Assembly: GCA_030549335.1 (NCBI GenBank)
Contig: JAUKPH010000018.1
Coordinates: 1,426,001 to 1,490,000, forward strand
Length of the DNA stretch: 64,000 bases
Direction: 5' to 3'
Source: Pontederia crassipes
Lineage: Eukaryota; Streptophyta; Magnoliopsida; Commelinales; Pontederiaceae
The position numbers and the translations under genes are program-made. Shown here piece after piece: positions 35,201-47,105 of this stretch (positions are counted from its first letter, which is position 1; each line of letters begins with the position of its first letter). Below the pieces are notes generated by a model that ran no database searches, was not told where the DNA came from, and worked only from the letters and a program-made list of their open reading frames with translations.

Positions 35201-37555
35201 TGCTTCTCCTGTAATTGACTCTAAGTTCTTAGAGTGAAGACAAGCAGAGTGAAGACAAAACTTTGATGATAATATATTAAATAAACATGGATAAATAATG
35301 AAGTTTGCAATCTAGAGATGAAACATCATTGTGAGCTTAGCACATGACAAATATAGGACTAATACATGTCGTATATGAATAAAAATATGTCAATAATTTC
35401 TCCACATACCCGATCAGAGGATCTGTACTATAATCAATAATAAGATTGTATATATTAGCAATATGATCAACAAGATGACAATAAGGTCATATATGATAAT
35501 GTTATAATAAGATATTAGGATAGATCAGGAACATTCAACACATTAAATGTAGATAAATATACAAAAATAAGTTTTCTACCATGGGAAAATGATTTGCATG
35601 AGAACACGAGGCATGTTCCTACTTCTATCTTTTCACCTTGGCTGGGCGAAACATGACTAGGTCGACTTGGTTCATGTCCTCTATGCGTTGAAATTATAGG
35701 CCATGTTCGGACGAACATGAGTCGTGTTGTCGAAAACTCAGGTCGTGCTGTCACGAACTCGATTCGTGCCCGAAATAGGATTTGGTTTGGGTTCTATAAA
35801 ACCCAGTATGTGCTGATTAAAACTCAGGCAGTGTTGTTCGAAACTTGGGCCATGTTGATCAGAACCCTAGTCGTGTTATGATCATTGTCGGGAAAATTAT
35901 ATTTTCAACACAACTTTCGGCCATCATAATTATGTCATACAATATTTAATCATTATAAAAATTATACCACTAGAATCTCTATATGAAGGAGAAGTGTTTA
36001 GACATCTATGTCATGAAAAATCGATGACATGAGAATCCTTCCAACATCTTAAAGTTGGTTGAAAAACTAATTGAAATCATGTTGCTTGAAAACTGCACAA
36101 ATGTCGAATTTTGGTCGACGATTTTTTCGTGATGCCATCTTAAAACTCATGTCTATCACCTTGAGGCTACTCTCCTATGTCAGCACTTGGATGTTATCGA
36201 TTACTCTTTGAAATGCCTCGATTCGTGTGCAAATTAAGGAAAAAGACAAACTCGTGGTGCAGAATTTATGTTTGACTGTTAAAAAATTTCAGTCATCCTT
36301 TAATGATTATTTATAATTGTAATTTAAGATTTTTAACTTCTATCAGGACTTGGACTCATCTTGAGTTAATTCTAGCCATCCGTTGTTAAGTAATCCTCTA
36401 CTAATTATTCAAATTTAATTAATTTGAATTTAATTAATAACTCTATGACCATACCCATAACAATTCCACCTCTTCTCAAACTCTATTATCTTTCCAACTT
36501 CTTCTCCAATTTTTCTTTAATTTTAGAATTAAATAATTACTTATAAACAAACAATAAATTTTGAGATCATTAAATAAATAAAATATCTTTTATGGATTTA
36601 CTAAAATTGTCGATCGTTATCCATGTTGAAAACACTCTTGCACTATGTGATTGTCGACATTATGATCCAATATATATGCGAGCATTGCTACTTATTCTTT
36701 CACTATAACTACTCGAGTATCTCGAAGAAGTTGCTTTTCCTCTAGATGTTGTATAAGCTAAGTGAATACATCTATATTCATGTGAAACTCTCTTTTGCAC
36801 TAACTTTCATGGCCTTCTAATTTTTTTGACATATGATGCACCTACTAAAGTAGAAATATGAATAGGACATTTTTAATTACATCTCTCTTTGCTGAATATG
36901 GGTCATAAGACATTCATGAACTCCTTATTATCTTTAATCAATCATGTCAAAAAATCATGACGTCAACAAAAATTATTGTTAAGAGGATTTTTTAGATAGA
37001 AAAGTAGAATGGTATTTGACAAGCTTGAAGCACTTCTTAGCTATATATACATACTAATGTTAGTATAAAAAGTATATAAAAGAAGTAATCATTGGTTTAC
37101 AAAAAATTTTTTTAAAGACAACAATGATTACTTTATAAAAAGGCAATGACTGATTGATAACACTAGCCATAAAGCAACAATCACTTAATACACTCATCAC
37201 CTCCAATTGAATATTTACTTCGATTGTTCTAACATGTAGTTTATATGACCATTTTGAAAAGTGACATCCCATATAATTTTATATTCCATGAGTTAAAATT
37301 CTTTTTAGTTAAACAAGCTCAAATGTTAGTTTTTCAAGTTTATTTTCTTGAGAATATATTATTTTTATTATTTTATGCATTATGGTATATTTTGGGGGTT
37401 ATATAATTTGCATCTCTTTGTTGTTTTCTTGTTAGTAATTTTTTAGAAGAATAAGATAAAAACTACTTGAATAATAAATCTCTATGGTATCTGGCTTCCT
37501 TGAATTAGAACTAAACTTAGATGTCAATAACCATTAAAGTCAATGAATTTATGAT
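32271..37555. other. Gene-poor region, nothing recognised
   Basis: AT-rich with a somewhat GC-richer, CGA-rich patch near 33900-34560 and another near 35620-35890 (repeats of TCGTGTTG and ATGTTCGG type). These may be old retrotransposon pieces, but no conserved domain could be read in any frame. Confidence 0.35.
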
Positions 37556-37565
37556 ACATGTTATT

Positions 37566-37608
37566 CACACATACACACACACATATATATATATACACAC
37601 ACATATAT
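37566..37608. repeat. Compound (CA)n/(TA)n microsatellite
   Basis: Alternating ACAC and ATAT runs of about 40 bp. Confidence 0.85.
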
Positions 37609-37949
37609 GAGAGCTAAATTAGAGATTCATTGTGCAATCATATGTTTGAAATATTGGACTAATGGACACAAATGATTTGCATCATTGGATCAAAATAATA
37701 CAAAGTATGGTGTTTATGTGATTAGTTTATTTTGAAATTATAAACAAATATTAATGATATATTTTTCTTGCAGGATAAAATTCTATCATGATATTGTGGC
37801 TTTTTAATGATTAGATCCAATTGTAGAAATCTAACACAAGATAATGCTCAACGACTATGGGGCTCAAATGCAAAAAATGGACAAACAAAGTATCATTTAG
37901 TGCGAAGATGTAATTCGAAGAGTCGAAAGAGATAAAACCAAATATTACA

Positions 37950-40068
37950 GTTTATTGGTTGAAATTATCATTGATTTTGTATTAGTTGAAAATATTTTGA
38001 TTTACATACAAAACAGAATTCTCACAAAGCCCGTAGAAACCACACCATATGAATTGTGGAATGGCAGGAAGCCTCATGTAGGCCATCTCCGGAAATGGGG
38101 ATGTAAAGCGCATATTCTAGTTCCTAATCAATTAAGGGACAAACTTGATTTTAGGACATTAGCATGCAGGTTCATTAGATATAGTCAACAATCCAAAAGG
38201 TATAGATTATTTCATAGAGAAAAAGGGTTAATTGAGAGTCGCGATGTAAAATTCCTTGAAAATGAAAAGGAATAAGTGCATGAAGAAGAGGATAGTGAAC
38301 CTCTAATTATCCGAGGGGATAATGAAATCGACTACGTGGTATCAATGGTGGAAGAAGATTCTATACAAAATGTAAATCATTTGGAAGAAGTGGGTGGACC
38401 CATAAAACCCACGAGTATAATTGGCGACAAGAGACCCAGGACACGACCCACACACTTTGACGAGTATGTTTTGTACAAATGCGAGGCTTCGTGTTACTCC
38501 ATGGATGTAGATATAGAGGATTGTACATATCCTGTTTCATATAATGAAGTGATGACTTCGATTGAGTCGGAATCATGGATGGCCGCCATGGGAGAAGAAA
38601 TTGACTCTATTAATCAGAATGGAGTTTGGGAACCATGTGTTTGCCAGAAGGTCGGTGATGTATAGGGTGCAAATGGGTATTCAAGAAAAAGTACCGAGCA
38701 GATGGTACTCTTGAGAAGCACAAAGTAAGATTAGTTGCCAAGGGTTATACTCAGCAAGCCTGTATAGACTTTTAGGAAACGTATTCTCTGATAGCTAAAT
38801 TTGCATATATCAGGATCACCTTAGCGATAGTGGCATATATAGATCTAGAATTATTCCAAATGGATGTTAAGACTGCCCTCCTCAATGGAGAGTTGAGTGA
38901 AGATATGTATATATATATGCGACAACCTGATGGTTTTCAGATGGAAGGTTAGGAGAATATGATTTATAAGCTGAAAAAGTCATTGTATGGCTTGAAACAA
39001 TCATCGCGTCAATGGTATCGAAAGTTCCATATGACGGTCATCCAATTTGATTTCGTCGCAAACAAATTGGATCATTGTGTGTACATCAAGAATAGTGGGA
39101 GCAAGTTCGTTATAATGTCATTATATATGGATGTCATTTTGCTCGTCGGAAATGATGCTACAATGCTTAATGAAGTTAAAGAAAAGTTGAGTAAGGAATT
39201 TGAAACGAAGGACACGGGGGAAGCTTCGTATGTTCTTGGAATTCAAATTATTCGAGACAGAAGCTTTAGGACATTGAGCTTGAGTCAAGAACATTATCTG
39301 AACAAGATATTGGTAAGATTTGAAATGCATAATAGCAATTCAGCACCAACATCTCTCATTGTAGAAAAAAGACTCATCAAGAGTCAATGTCCTAATTCAG
39401 GACAAAAACAATTAGAGGTCCCATATGCACAAGCAATCGAGAGCTTGATGTATGCTATGTTGTGTACAATGACTGATTTGGCTTATTTAGTAAGCCTGAT
39501 TAGTAGATTTCAAAGTAATCCCGGAACGGCACATTGAGAAGCCATAAAGAGAATTATGTGATATATGAAAAGCACAATACAATTGAAACTAACATTCAAG
39601 CTGATACACTTGATGCAATAGGTTATTTGGATGTGGATTTTGGTGAACATATTGATGATCGAAAATTCACATCGGGTCACTTATTTTATGTTGGGTGGTG
39701 CAACTATTTTTTTGGATAGTAAGAAACAAGGATGTGTGATGAGACACACACAAGAAGCTGAATATATAGCCTGTAGTATGACAACCACTCATGCGGTATG
39801 GATCAAACGTTTCTTTATAGAATTCGAACTCAATCTATGCAGTGGACCACTGTCGATGTACTGTGATAATCAAGCTGCAATAAGTTTGATACACAATGGA
39901 GCAAATAGTTCCAAAGGAAAATATATTGAGATCGAATATCACTATATACAATATATAGTGGAAAAGAAAGAAGTGACCGTAACTTATATGCCTACTACTA
40001 GTGATATGTTAGTTGATTCTCTTACCAAGGGAACTGTAACTGGAACATTCATTAAAATGTTGGTTTAA
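37950..40068 (+). pseudogene. Ty1/copia pol remnant
   Basis: The integrase C-terminus is seen first (TTPYELWNGRKPHVGHLRKW, about 38040-38100). Reverse transcriptase follows from about 38660: GCKWVFKKKYRADGTLEKHK, then FQMDVKTALLNGEL, LKKSLYGLKQS and YVLGIQIIRD. At the active site the usual YVDD reads YMDV (about 39124), losing the second aspartate. RNase H follows (YCDNQAAISL, about 39860; MLVDSLTKG at the end). In-frame stops split the frame at least five times. The integrase core, protease and gag are absent, so this is a 5'-deleted copy. Confidence 0.85.
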
Positions 40069-40218
40069 TGAGACTCAGAAATAATTGAGTCGGAATGAAG
40101 TTTTATGAATAATGATCTTCGAAATATCATCTTCATACTCCACGAATAATGGGAGTATCGAAGTCGCAAATTATACTACACGAATAATGGAAGTGTCGGA
40201 ATTGCATGACCAATACGG

Positions 40219-40230
40219 TCAAGTGGGAGG
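40219..40230 (+). other. Polypurine tract of the copia element
   Basis: TCAAGTGGGAGG directly before the TG start of the LTR. This is the standard second-strand primer position and sequence type in plant copia elements. Confidence 0.7.
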
Positions 40231-40480
40231 TGTTATATATTGACCTGTATTGGTCACAGGCGGTTGCCGGAGCAACCGCCGGTGAAGCGGCGCGACCGCT
40301 CGGAAGGTTGCCGGAGGCAACCACCGACGAAACGGTGCGTTCGTTTGTCGGAAAGGGCGCGGTTGAAAGGGGCGTACTAGGACGGTGGAGGCGCCTATAA
40401 ATAGAGGAAAAGGCCGTCCAGGGAGCTCCAATCGAAGGATCAAAACATCACATTACTTGCCACCTGAAATATTATGTTTG
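40231..40480 (+). repeat. 3' LTR of the copia element (right end uncertain)
   Basis: It starts TGTTATATATTGACC immediately after the polypurine tract. It contains a TATA box in GCCTATAAATAGAGG (about 40391-40405) and a GC-rich U3. The right boundary could not be fixed and no 5' partner LTR is visible, so the LTR may extend further or be truncated. Confidence 0.55.
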
Positions 40481-41878
40481 CTATTCTAAAATCGGACATC
40501 ATTATTATCATTTCGAAAATCACTATTATCACTCAATCATATACGTGTTGGATAATTTTACCTCTACGAGATAAAATTGAATGACAATAGTATATTTGAA
40601 AATAATGATAATGTGTTTAGAGTGATAATAGTGTCATCGTTTGAAACTCAAATAGTTAACTTTTTTATATTTTCTGACAATTCTTCAAAGTGAAATTTGA
40701 ATTTGTTTGTCAAAGTTCATTTCTTTTGCTTTTTTTTTGTTCATTTCAATTGACAACTTGTTCTAGCAATTGACTTGAAGATGCCCAGATGGCAGTACAT
40801 TGAAATACTTTATCATGGATACATATTGATTGAAGATGAAAAAGAAACATTAATATAATTCAATTGAAATAAGCATCGTCGCAAGTTAGCATAATAAAAA
40901 AGGGTTTAATTCGGGTGCTCCCAACTCACCCTGCTAAATCCCTTCCGCCCAATTCCTCATCAAGGGTTGAAATGTTTTCAACGATTTTGCCCGTCCGAAC
41001 TCTCACCGAGATCCCTCGTCGTCGTCGCTAGATCCCTCGTCGAGATTGTTTGCCGCCATCGCCCGCTCTCTTGCCGAGATCGCTCAATGCCGCCGATTCC
41101 CGCTCTCTTGCGCCCGTCATCGCCGCCCATTTTCTCGCCGAGATCGCCTGCCGCCGCCGCCCGTTTTCTCGCTGAGATCGCTTGCCGCCGCCCGTTCTCT
41201 CACCGATCTTGCCGCCGCTGCCCGCTCTCTCGCCGATATCGCTCGCCTCCGCAACCCATTTTCTCACGGAGATCGCCTGCTGCCATCGCCTGTTTTCTTG
41301 CCGAGATCGCTCACCACCGCCGCCCGTTCTCTCACTGAGCTTGCCCGCCGCTGACGCCCGCTCTCTCGCCGAGCTCGTCCGCCGCCGACGCTCATTTTCT
41401 CGTTGAGATCGTCCGTCATCGCCTCCTGCTTTCTCGCCCGCTCACCGACGTCGCCCGCTCTCTCGCCGAGCTCACCCGCCGATGCCGCCCGCTCTCTCGC
41501 TGAGCTCACCCGTCGACGATGCCCTCTCTCTCACCCACCGCCAACCGAACCTGCTCCGATCTTGCCCTCCCCTCCCCTCCCCCCCTCTGTCGCCGAGGTC
41601 ACTCGCCGCCAACCGAACCTGATGCGATCTCATCCTCGCCTCCCCCCCCACCCCGCCCGCCGCCAACCGACCCTGCTTCGATCTCACCCTTGCCTCCCCC
41701 GCGCGACCACTCTCCGTCACCGCCTACAACCTTCCCCTCCGTCGACCAATCCACCGCAGGTATACCACGCGGATGGTTAGTCTGAGTTATAATGAAATTA
41801 AGTTTTAATCCAATTTCGTAATACGATTCTACACATAATTTGTGAATTAAATTAGTTCTTATCTTTCAGGTATAAATG

Positions 41879-42800
41879 GATGATGTTGAATTTGTTGAAG
41901 AAGTTGACAATCAGAGTCTTCGTAAACATATTGTAGTGGAGAAAGTAACGAGGTGGTGAATATTTTTTAATCTCAATATTCAAATTATGTCAAATCCTAT
42001 GAGATATCCAAATCTAAAGTTGGCATGATATTCGATGCAGATGATGAAGAATATAATTATTATAATATGTATGCTAAATTAGTGGGATTATCTGTTAAAA
42101 AACATAGTTCACATAAGTCTGCAGCTACAAGAAAAGTTATAAATAGAACTTTTGTTTGTTCTAAAGAAAGTAAGCAAGTATTTGGAACAATTTTTAAACA
42201 AACAAGAGAAGTTAGAGATGATTGTTTAAACAAATAAAGAAGGAATCTTTATAAAGTGTTCATGCAAAAAATTTGAAGAAGAAGGCATTTTTTGTTGTCA
42301 CATCATCACAGTTCTCCACAAAAAAAGTGTGAAATATTTACCTGAGCAATATATCATTCATCGTTAGACAATAAATACAAGGTATTCTAATGTACGTTCA
42401 AACTACCTGAGCACTATATCCTACAATGATGATGACATAACTCCACTAAAAAAATTAGCTTGGCAAATTAATGTGTGGCGAGTACAAGAAATGGATTTAT
42501 TGTCCAAGAAGTATTTACAGTTTGGGATTCCAATGATGGACGATATTGTAAGTAAATTTATGACATTTCATATGGAAAATACATCTATTAATATAAGTCA
42601 ACCAAGTACTAGTGAAATGCCTATAAGTCAAGCAAGCTCTGTCAACATATAAGAACCTCGATTCATCATTTGTGATTCTCTTCATGTCAAAGCCAAAGGT
42701 AGACCAAGAAATGTATCTAGGATTAAATCAGGAGTTGAAATTTCCATGTCATAAAAGGATTTCAAGAAGAGAAGTTGTGGAACTTGCGAAAAGAGTGGAC
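41879..42800 (+). pseudogene. FAR1/FHY3-type MULE transposase, internally deleted
   Basis: An N-terminal leader (DDVEFVEEVDNQ) is followed by a FAR1-type DNA-binding region ([29 protein letters not shown], about 42020-42170). A SWIM zinc finger follows directly at about 42250-42365 (CSCKKFEEEGIFCCHI, the CxCxnCxH pattern). The DDE catalytic core that normally separates them is missing. A C-terminal tail (KLAWQINVWRVQEMDLL, then KGRPRN) is still readable. Stops and frameshifts are present, so it cannot encode active transposase. Confidence 0.75.
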
Positions 42801-43572
42801 ATGACATACGAAAATGACCTTTGAGTAAGGTATGATGCATTTTTTATTTCAACTTATATAATCACTTTTAATTAATTCTCATTTTGCAGGCCATCGGCGA
42901 TCAAGACAATCAAGAAGGCATGTAGAACATTAGGTTCAGGATTCATTGAGGTAGGTGTGAGTATTTTTCTAATTTTTTGTACTTTAAAAATCTTTTGATA
43001 TATCTGATTTTTCTGTGTGTTATATCTTAATTCTTCACTTATTAATTGATTTAAGAATTTTCTAGGTACGATAAGTATTATCAAACTCCACGATGAGTAT
43101 TTTAGGTAGCTGGCAACATTTAATGGATTTCTTCAAAAACAACTTCAAAGATGTTTATGAAAGGGATTTGATGCATTCACGCAGTTAGGATGGACATCAA
43201 GAATGTTTGGCTGTGTGTTTTAGGGACATCGAATGTTGGCAATACATATGTGTATCCACTCTACAGGCAGTTTTCTCTATTTATGTGTCAAGTGAAATAG
43301 GCATTGCTGCATATTGATTTCTCGTTGATTACAACTATTGATTTCTCTATTTATGTGCTAGGTAGGGGGTCCTCCCCCCTCCCCCATCCATGCCCGTCGG
43401 ATGGGGATCCGACGGGCGCGGCTTTGAATTTTAGTTTTTTTTAAAATTCATTTTTTTCGGTTTTCTTTTTTTAATCAGTTTTCGATCCGCTCCCTATCCC
43501 TCTCTCTTCTCCCTCCCTCTTGCGCTCATCTCTCTTCTCCCTCCCTCTCTCCCTCTTCTCCCTCCCTCTCTC

Positions 43573-43700
43573 GGCTCCCTCCCTCTCTCACCCTGCGTCG
43601 GCGGCCAGATCGGCTCCCTCCCTCTCTCACCCTGCGTCGGCGGCCAGATCGGCTCCCTCCCTCTCTCGCGCCGGCGTCGACGGCCAGATCGGCTCCCTCC
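43573..43700 (+). repeat. About 39-bp tandem repeat, three copies
   Basis: Three consecutive units of CTCCCTCCCTCTCTC, then a CCTGCGTCGGCGGCCAGATCGG-like second half, in the left arm of the foldback. Confidence 0.7.
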
Positions 43701-44639
43701 CTCTCTTGCTCTACCTCTCTCTTCTCCCTCCCTCTCTCGCCCGGCGTCGGCGGCCGAATCTGACTGTGGCCAGCCAGATCTAGCCGCTCGACAACCGATT
43801 TGGCACGGGCGGCCGGATCTGGCTGCCCAGCGGTTGCCCGCGTCAGATCGGCCACCTCGGCGGCCGGATCTGACTGCGAGCGGCCAGATCTGGCCGCTCG
43901 GTGGCTGATCTGGCGTGGGCGGCCGGATCTGGTTGCCCGCGTCAAATCTGACGAGGGCGGCCGGATCTGGCCGCCTAGCCGCTCTCGCCGAGGCTACCGC
44001 CGCCGCAGTGCTCTCTCGCCCCTTTCCGCCGCCGGTCTCGCCCCGCTGCCGTCGTGCTCTCGCCCACCGTGACCGCTCTCTCGCCCCGCCTCCGCCGCTC
44101 TCTCGCCCCACCCCCGTCGCCGCCGTCGCTGCAGTGATCTCTCGCCCCTTTCCGCTGTTGGTCTCGCCCCGCCGCCGCCTCTCTCGCCCCCCTCCGCCGC
44201 CGTTGTGCTCTCGCCTGCCACCACCGCGCTCTCTCAGCCTCAGCTCTCTCAGCCCCGCCGCTGCCGCAATTGATTCTGAAATGTGTTCGACATTCGATGT
44301 TGATTCATGAAAAATGTAATTTGAGAATGTAATTTGTATGCATTTGTATGTGGTTTGAACTTGAACATGATTGTATTTAATTTCACGTGTCGTCAAAGAA
44401 TTTGTATGCACTTGCACTTCGATGTGGTTGAAGTGCACTTTGATGTAGTTTGATTGTCGAAAGGTTGAATTCGATTTCATTTGTCGTTCGATTTTTTCTT
44501 GAATAGGAATTGAACATGATCGTCGAAAAGATGAAATTCCATTTCATTTGTCGGCAAAGAATTTGAATACACATGCACTTTGATGTTCAATTTTTATATA
44601 TAAACATGATTGATTCATCGTCTGTCATATGTATCACAT

Positions 44640-44812
44640 ATTCGTGGAAGCTCATAACCCTCGGAACGGACGCTTGTATCACATATCTTCGGAACGACGT
44701 TTGTATTACATAACCCTCGGAACGGACGCTTGTATCACATATTCTCGGAATGACGTTTGTATCACATATTCTCGGAACGATGTTTGTATCACATAATCGG
44801 AACGACGTCGAG
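44640..44812 (+). repeat. About 32-bp tandem array
   Basis: At least five units of TTGTATCACATATTCTCGG, then AACGACG, with small variations, in the centre of the foldback. Confidence 0.75.
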
Positions 44813-45189
44813 CTCACATTTATATCACATTACAACATCAACATGAATCAATTACATTTCCAAATGTAGAACACATTACAATGAAATCACATTTTTCATA
44901 AATCAACATCGGCATGAACACATTAGAAACACATTCCAATGAATCAATTACATTCTCAAATTACATTTTACATACATCGACATGAATCGACTACATTCTC
45001 AAATTACATTTTTCATACATCGACACATAAACAATCAATTACATTCTCATTCTCGACGAGGCTTCTCGATGCGATCACAAACTTCGACAATATTCATCAT
45101 AAATAAATAAAAATAATCACACGACAGACGGCGTGCGGCGACAACATGTGAGGGTCCGACATGCGAGGGTTCGACACGGCGATGTCGGA

Positions 45190-45700
45190 GCGTGGTCACG
45201 GCGGGGTGGGGTCAGAACGCGACAGGCGGTGGCGGAGCGCGGCGGGGCGATTGGAGTGCGGCGGGGCGGTTGGAGCGCGGCGGGGCGGTGTCGGAGCACG
45301 GCGGGGCGGTCAAAGCACGGCGGGGCGGTGGCGGAGCGCGGCGGGGCGATCGGAGTGCGGCGGGACGGTGGCGAAGCGCGGCGAGGCGGTCGGAGCGCGG
45401 CGGGGCGGTGTCGGAGCACGGAGGGGCAGTGGAGGAACGCGGCAGGGCGGGCGGAGCGCGGCGGGGCGGGGTCAGAGCGTGGCGGGGCGGTGGCGGAGCG
45501 CGGCGGGGCGGGGTCAGAACGCGGCAGGGCGGTGGCGGAGCGCGGCGGTGCGGACGGAGCAGGGTCGGAGCGCGGCGGGGCGGTGGCGGAGCGCGGCGAG
45601 GCGGTGGCTGAGCGCGGACGAGAGCGGCGGAGGGGGCGAGAGCGGTGGCGGAGCGCGGCGAGGCAATGGCGGAGCGCGGACGAGAGCGGCGGCGGCCTCG
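45190..45700 (+). repeat. GC-rich minisatellite
   Basis: About 20-21-bp units of the type GCGGAGCGCGGCGGGGCGGT, more than fifteen copies with variation. It produces the long artefactual ORFs in several frames. Confidence 0.8.
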
Positions 45701-46717
45701 ACGAGAGCGGCGGATGGGGGCGAGATCGGCGGCAGCCAGATCCGGCCGCCATCGTCAGATCTGACGCGGGCAGCCAGATTGGCCGTCGAGCGGCCAGATC
45801 CGGCCGTCCGCGCCAAATTGGCCGCCGAGCAGCCAGATCCGGCCGCCCGCGCCAGATCGACCATCGAGCGGCCAGATCTGGCCGCTGATAGCCAGATCCG
45901 GCCGTCGAGGCAGTCGCTGGGCGGCCATATCTGGCCGCCCGCGCCAAATCGGCCGCCGAGCGGCCAGATCTAGCCGCCCGCAATCAGATCTGGCCGCCGA
46001 CGTCGGACGAGAGAGGGAGGGAGAAGAGAGATGAGCGAGAGAGGGAGGGAGAAGAGAGGGAGAGAGAGGGAGGGAGAAGAGAGATGAGCGCGAGAGGGAG
46101 GGAGAAGAGAGGGAGAGAGAGGGAGGGAGAAGAGATAGGGAGAGGGACGGATCGAAATCCGATTAAAAAAAGGAAAATCGAAAAAAAAGAAAATGGATTT
46201 AAAAAAAACTAAAATTCCAAGCCGCGCCCGTCGGATCCCCATTCGACGGGCGCGGATGGGGGGAGGGGGACCCCCATTAAATCCTTAAATTACTTGTGAC
46301 ATATTGGAATATGAGGTCACTATGAATGAGGCATGCATGTGAATGTGACACAAAACCAAGCAGACAAATGTTTGGGTAGTTTCACCAAACATCGTCTACT
46401 ATCTGATGGCAAGAACTTTGTATGTTTCCCATATTAGATTTTACAATTGACCAACTACAGAGGTGATAGCCTTTAACACAAGCCACGCTTATGGATAGCG
46501 AGCGACCTTACGATTGCCCGTCTTATGAGTGGTTAAGGCAAACATGCTCACAAATAGGAGCTACTTACACTCGAACCTTGAACTTCAAAGATAAAGCAAG
46601 TTGATTAACTTCTATAAATTCAACCAAGCTCACACATTACATTACATTCAACCAAAACACACACATTACGTTCATTCAACCAAAGCACACACATTACATT
46701 CAACATATATTACATCT

Positions 46718-47105
46718 TCATATGAAAATAAAAATAATGATGACAAGAATCAATATAACCAGGCACTTAAAACATAACTTCTTTTCATTTCTATCGTTCC
46801 TATTATCAACTTCTCTAATTCCATATTCAATTTTCATATGATTAATTTTGCGCAATAGCCCATTTATAATTTGCATGGATCTCGATTCAAAGGAAGCATC
46901 CATCCATTCGAAGTATTGACAAGCACCTATTGCTGTCAACAAAGAAAGTATGACAAATCATAAAAGTGCAATATATGAAATAAAAATTAAAAACATAATA
47001 AATGTCAAACTCACTCCGTAAAATCGACATCCATAGTACCTTCGACCTGTGTTTTGATGGGTCCAAGAAGTTTTGATTACCGCTTTTTTTCAACAATAAC
47101 ATGTT
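46718..47105 (-). pseudogene. GRF zinc-finger ORF carried by the MULE
   Basis: Minus strand. An upstream piece (about 47088-47015) codes for KKAVIKTSWTHQNTGRRYYG and ends at a good donor (GTGAGT). The next piece (46926-46718) starts GACQYFEWMD, followed by a charged helix and a hydrophobic end (VILILVIIIFIFI). Together they give the zf-GRF pattern with a C-terminal membrane-like segment, as in small plant GRF proteins. A TGA directly before the KKAV codons removes the expected first cysteine region, so it is probably dead. It faces the transposase remnant. Confidence 0.6.

Larger units (their letters stand above)
43365..46275. mobile_element. 2.9-kb GC-rich foldback element nested in the MULE
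   Basis: The left end reads GGGGGTCCTCCCCC, then GCCCGTCGGATGGGGATCC; the right end is its inverse. Inverted similarity continues through a T-rich/A-rich block, a (CTCCCTCTCT)n/(GAGGGAGAGA)n block and CGGCCAGATCTGGCCG-rich arms. The middle (about 44280-45110) is unique AT-richer DNA with a 32-bp tandem array. No TSD could be found at these ends. Long ORFs of 251-328 residues on both strands are low-complexity products of the repeats. Confidence 0.7.

Noticed and set aside
43573..43700. CRISPR-like regular repeat spacing
   Set aside because: Units are contiguous without unique spacers and the genome is a plant's; simple tandem repeat.
43494..44480. 328-residue ORF and several other long ORFs in the 43-46 kb region
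   Set aside because: They are Arg/Gly/Ser low-complexity translations of GC-rich tandem repeats, open on both strands, inside the foldback element.
45117..45983. Overlapping ORFs of 251-288 residues on both strands
   Set aside because: Produced by the 20-21-bp GC-rich minisatellite; no domain, no codon structure.
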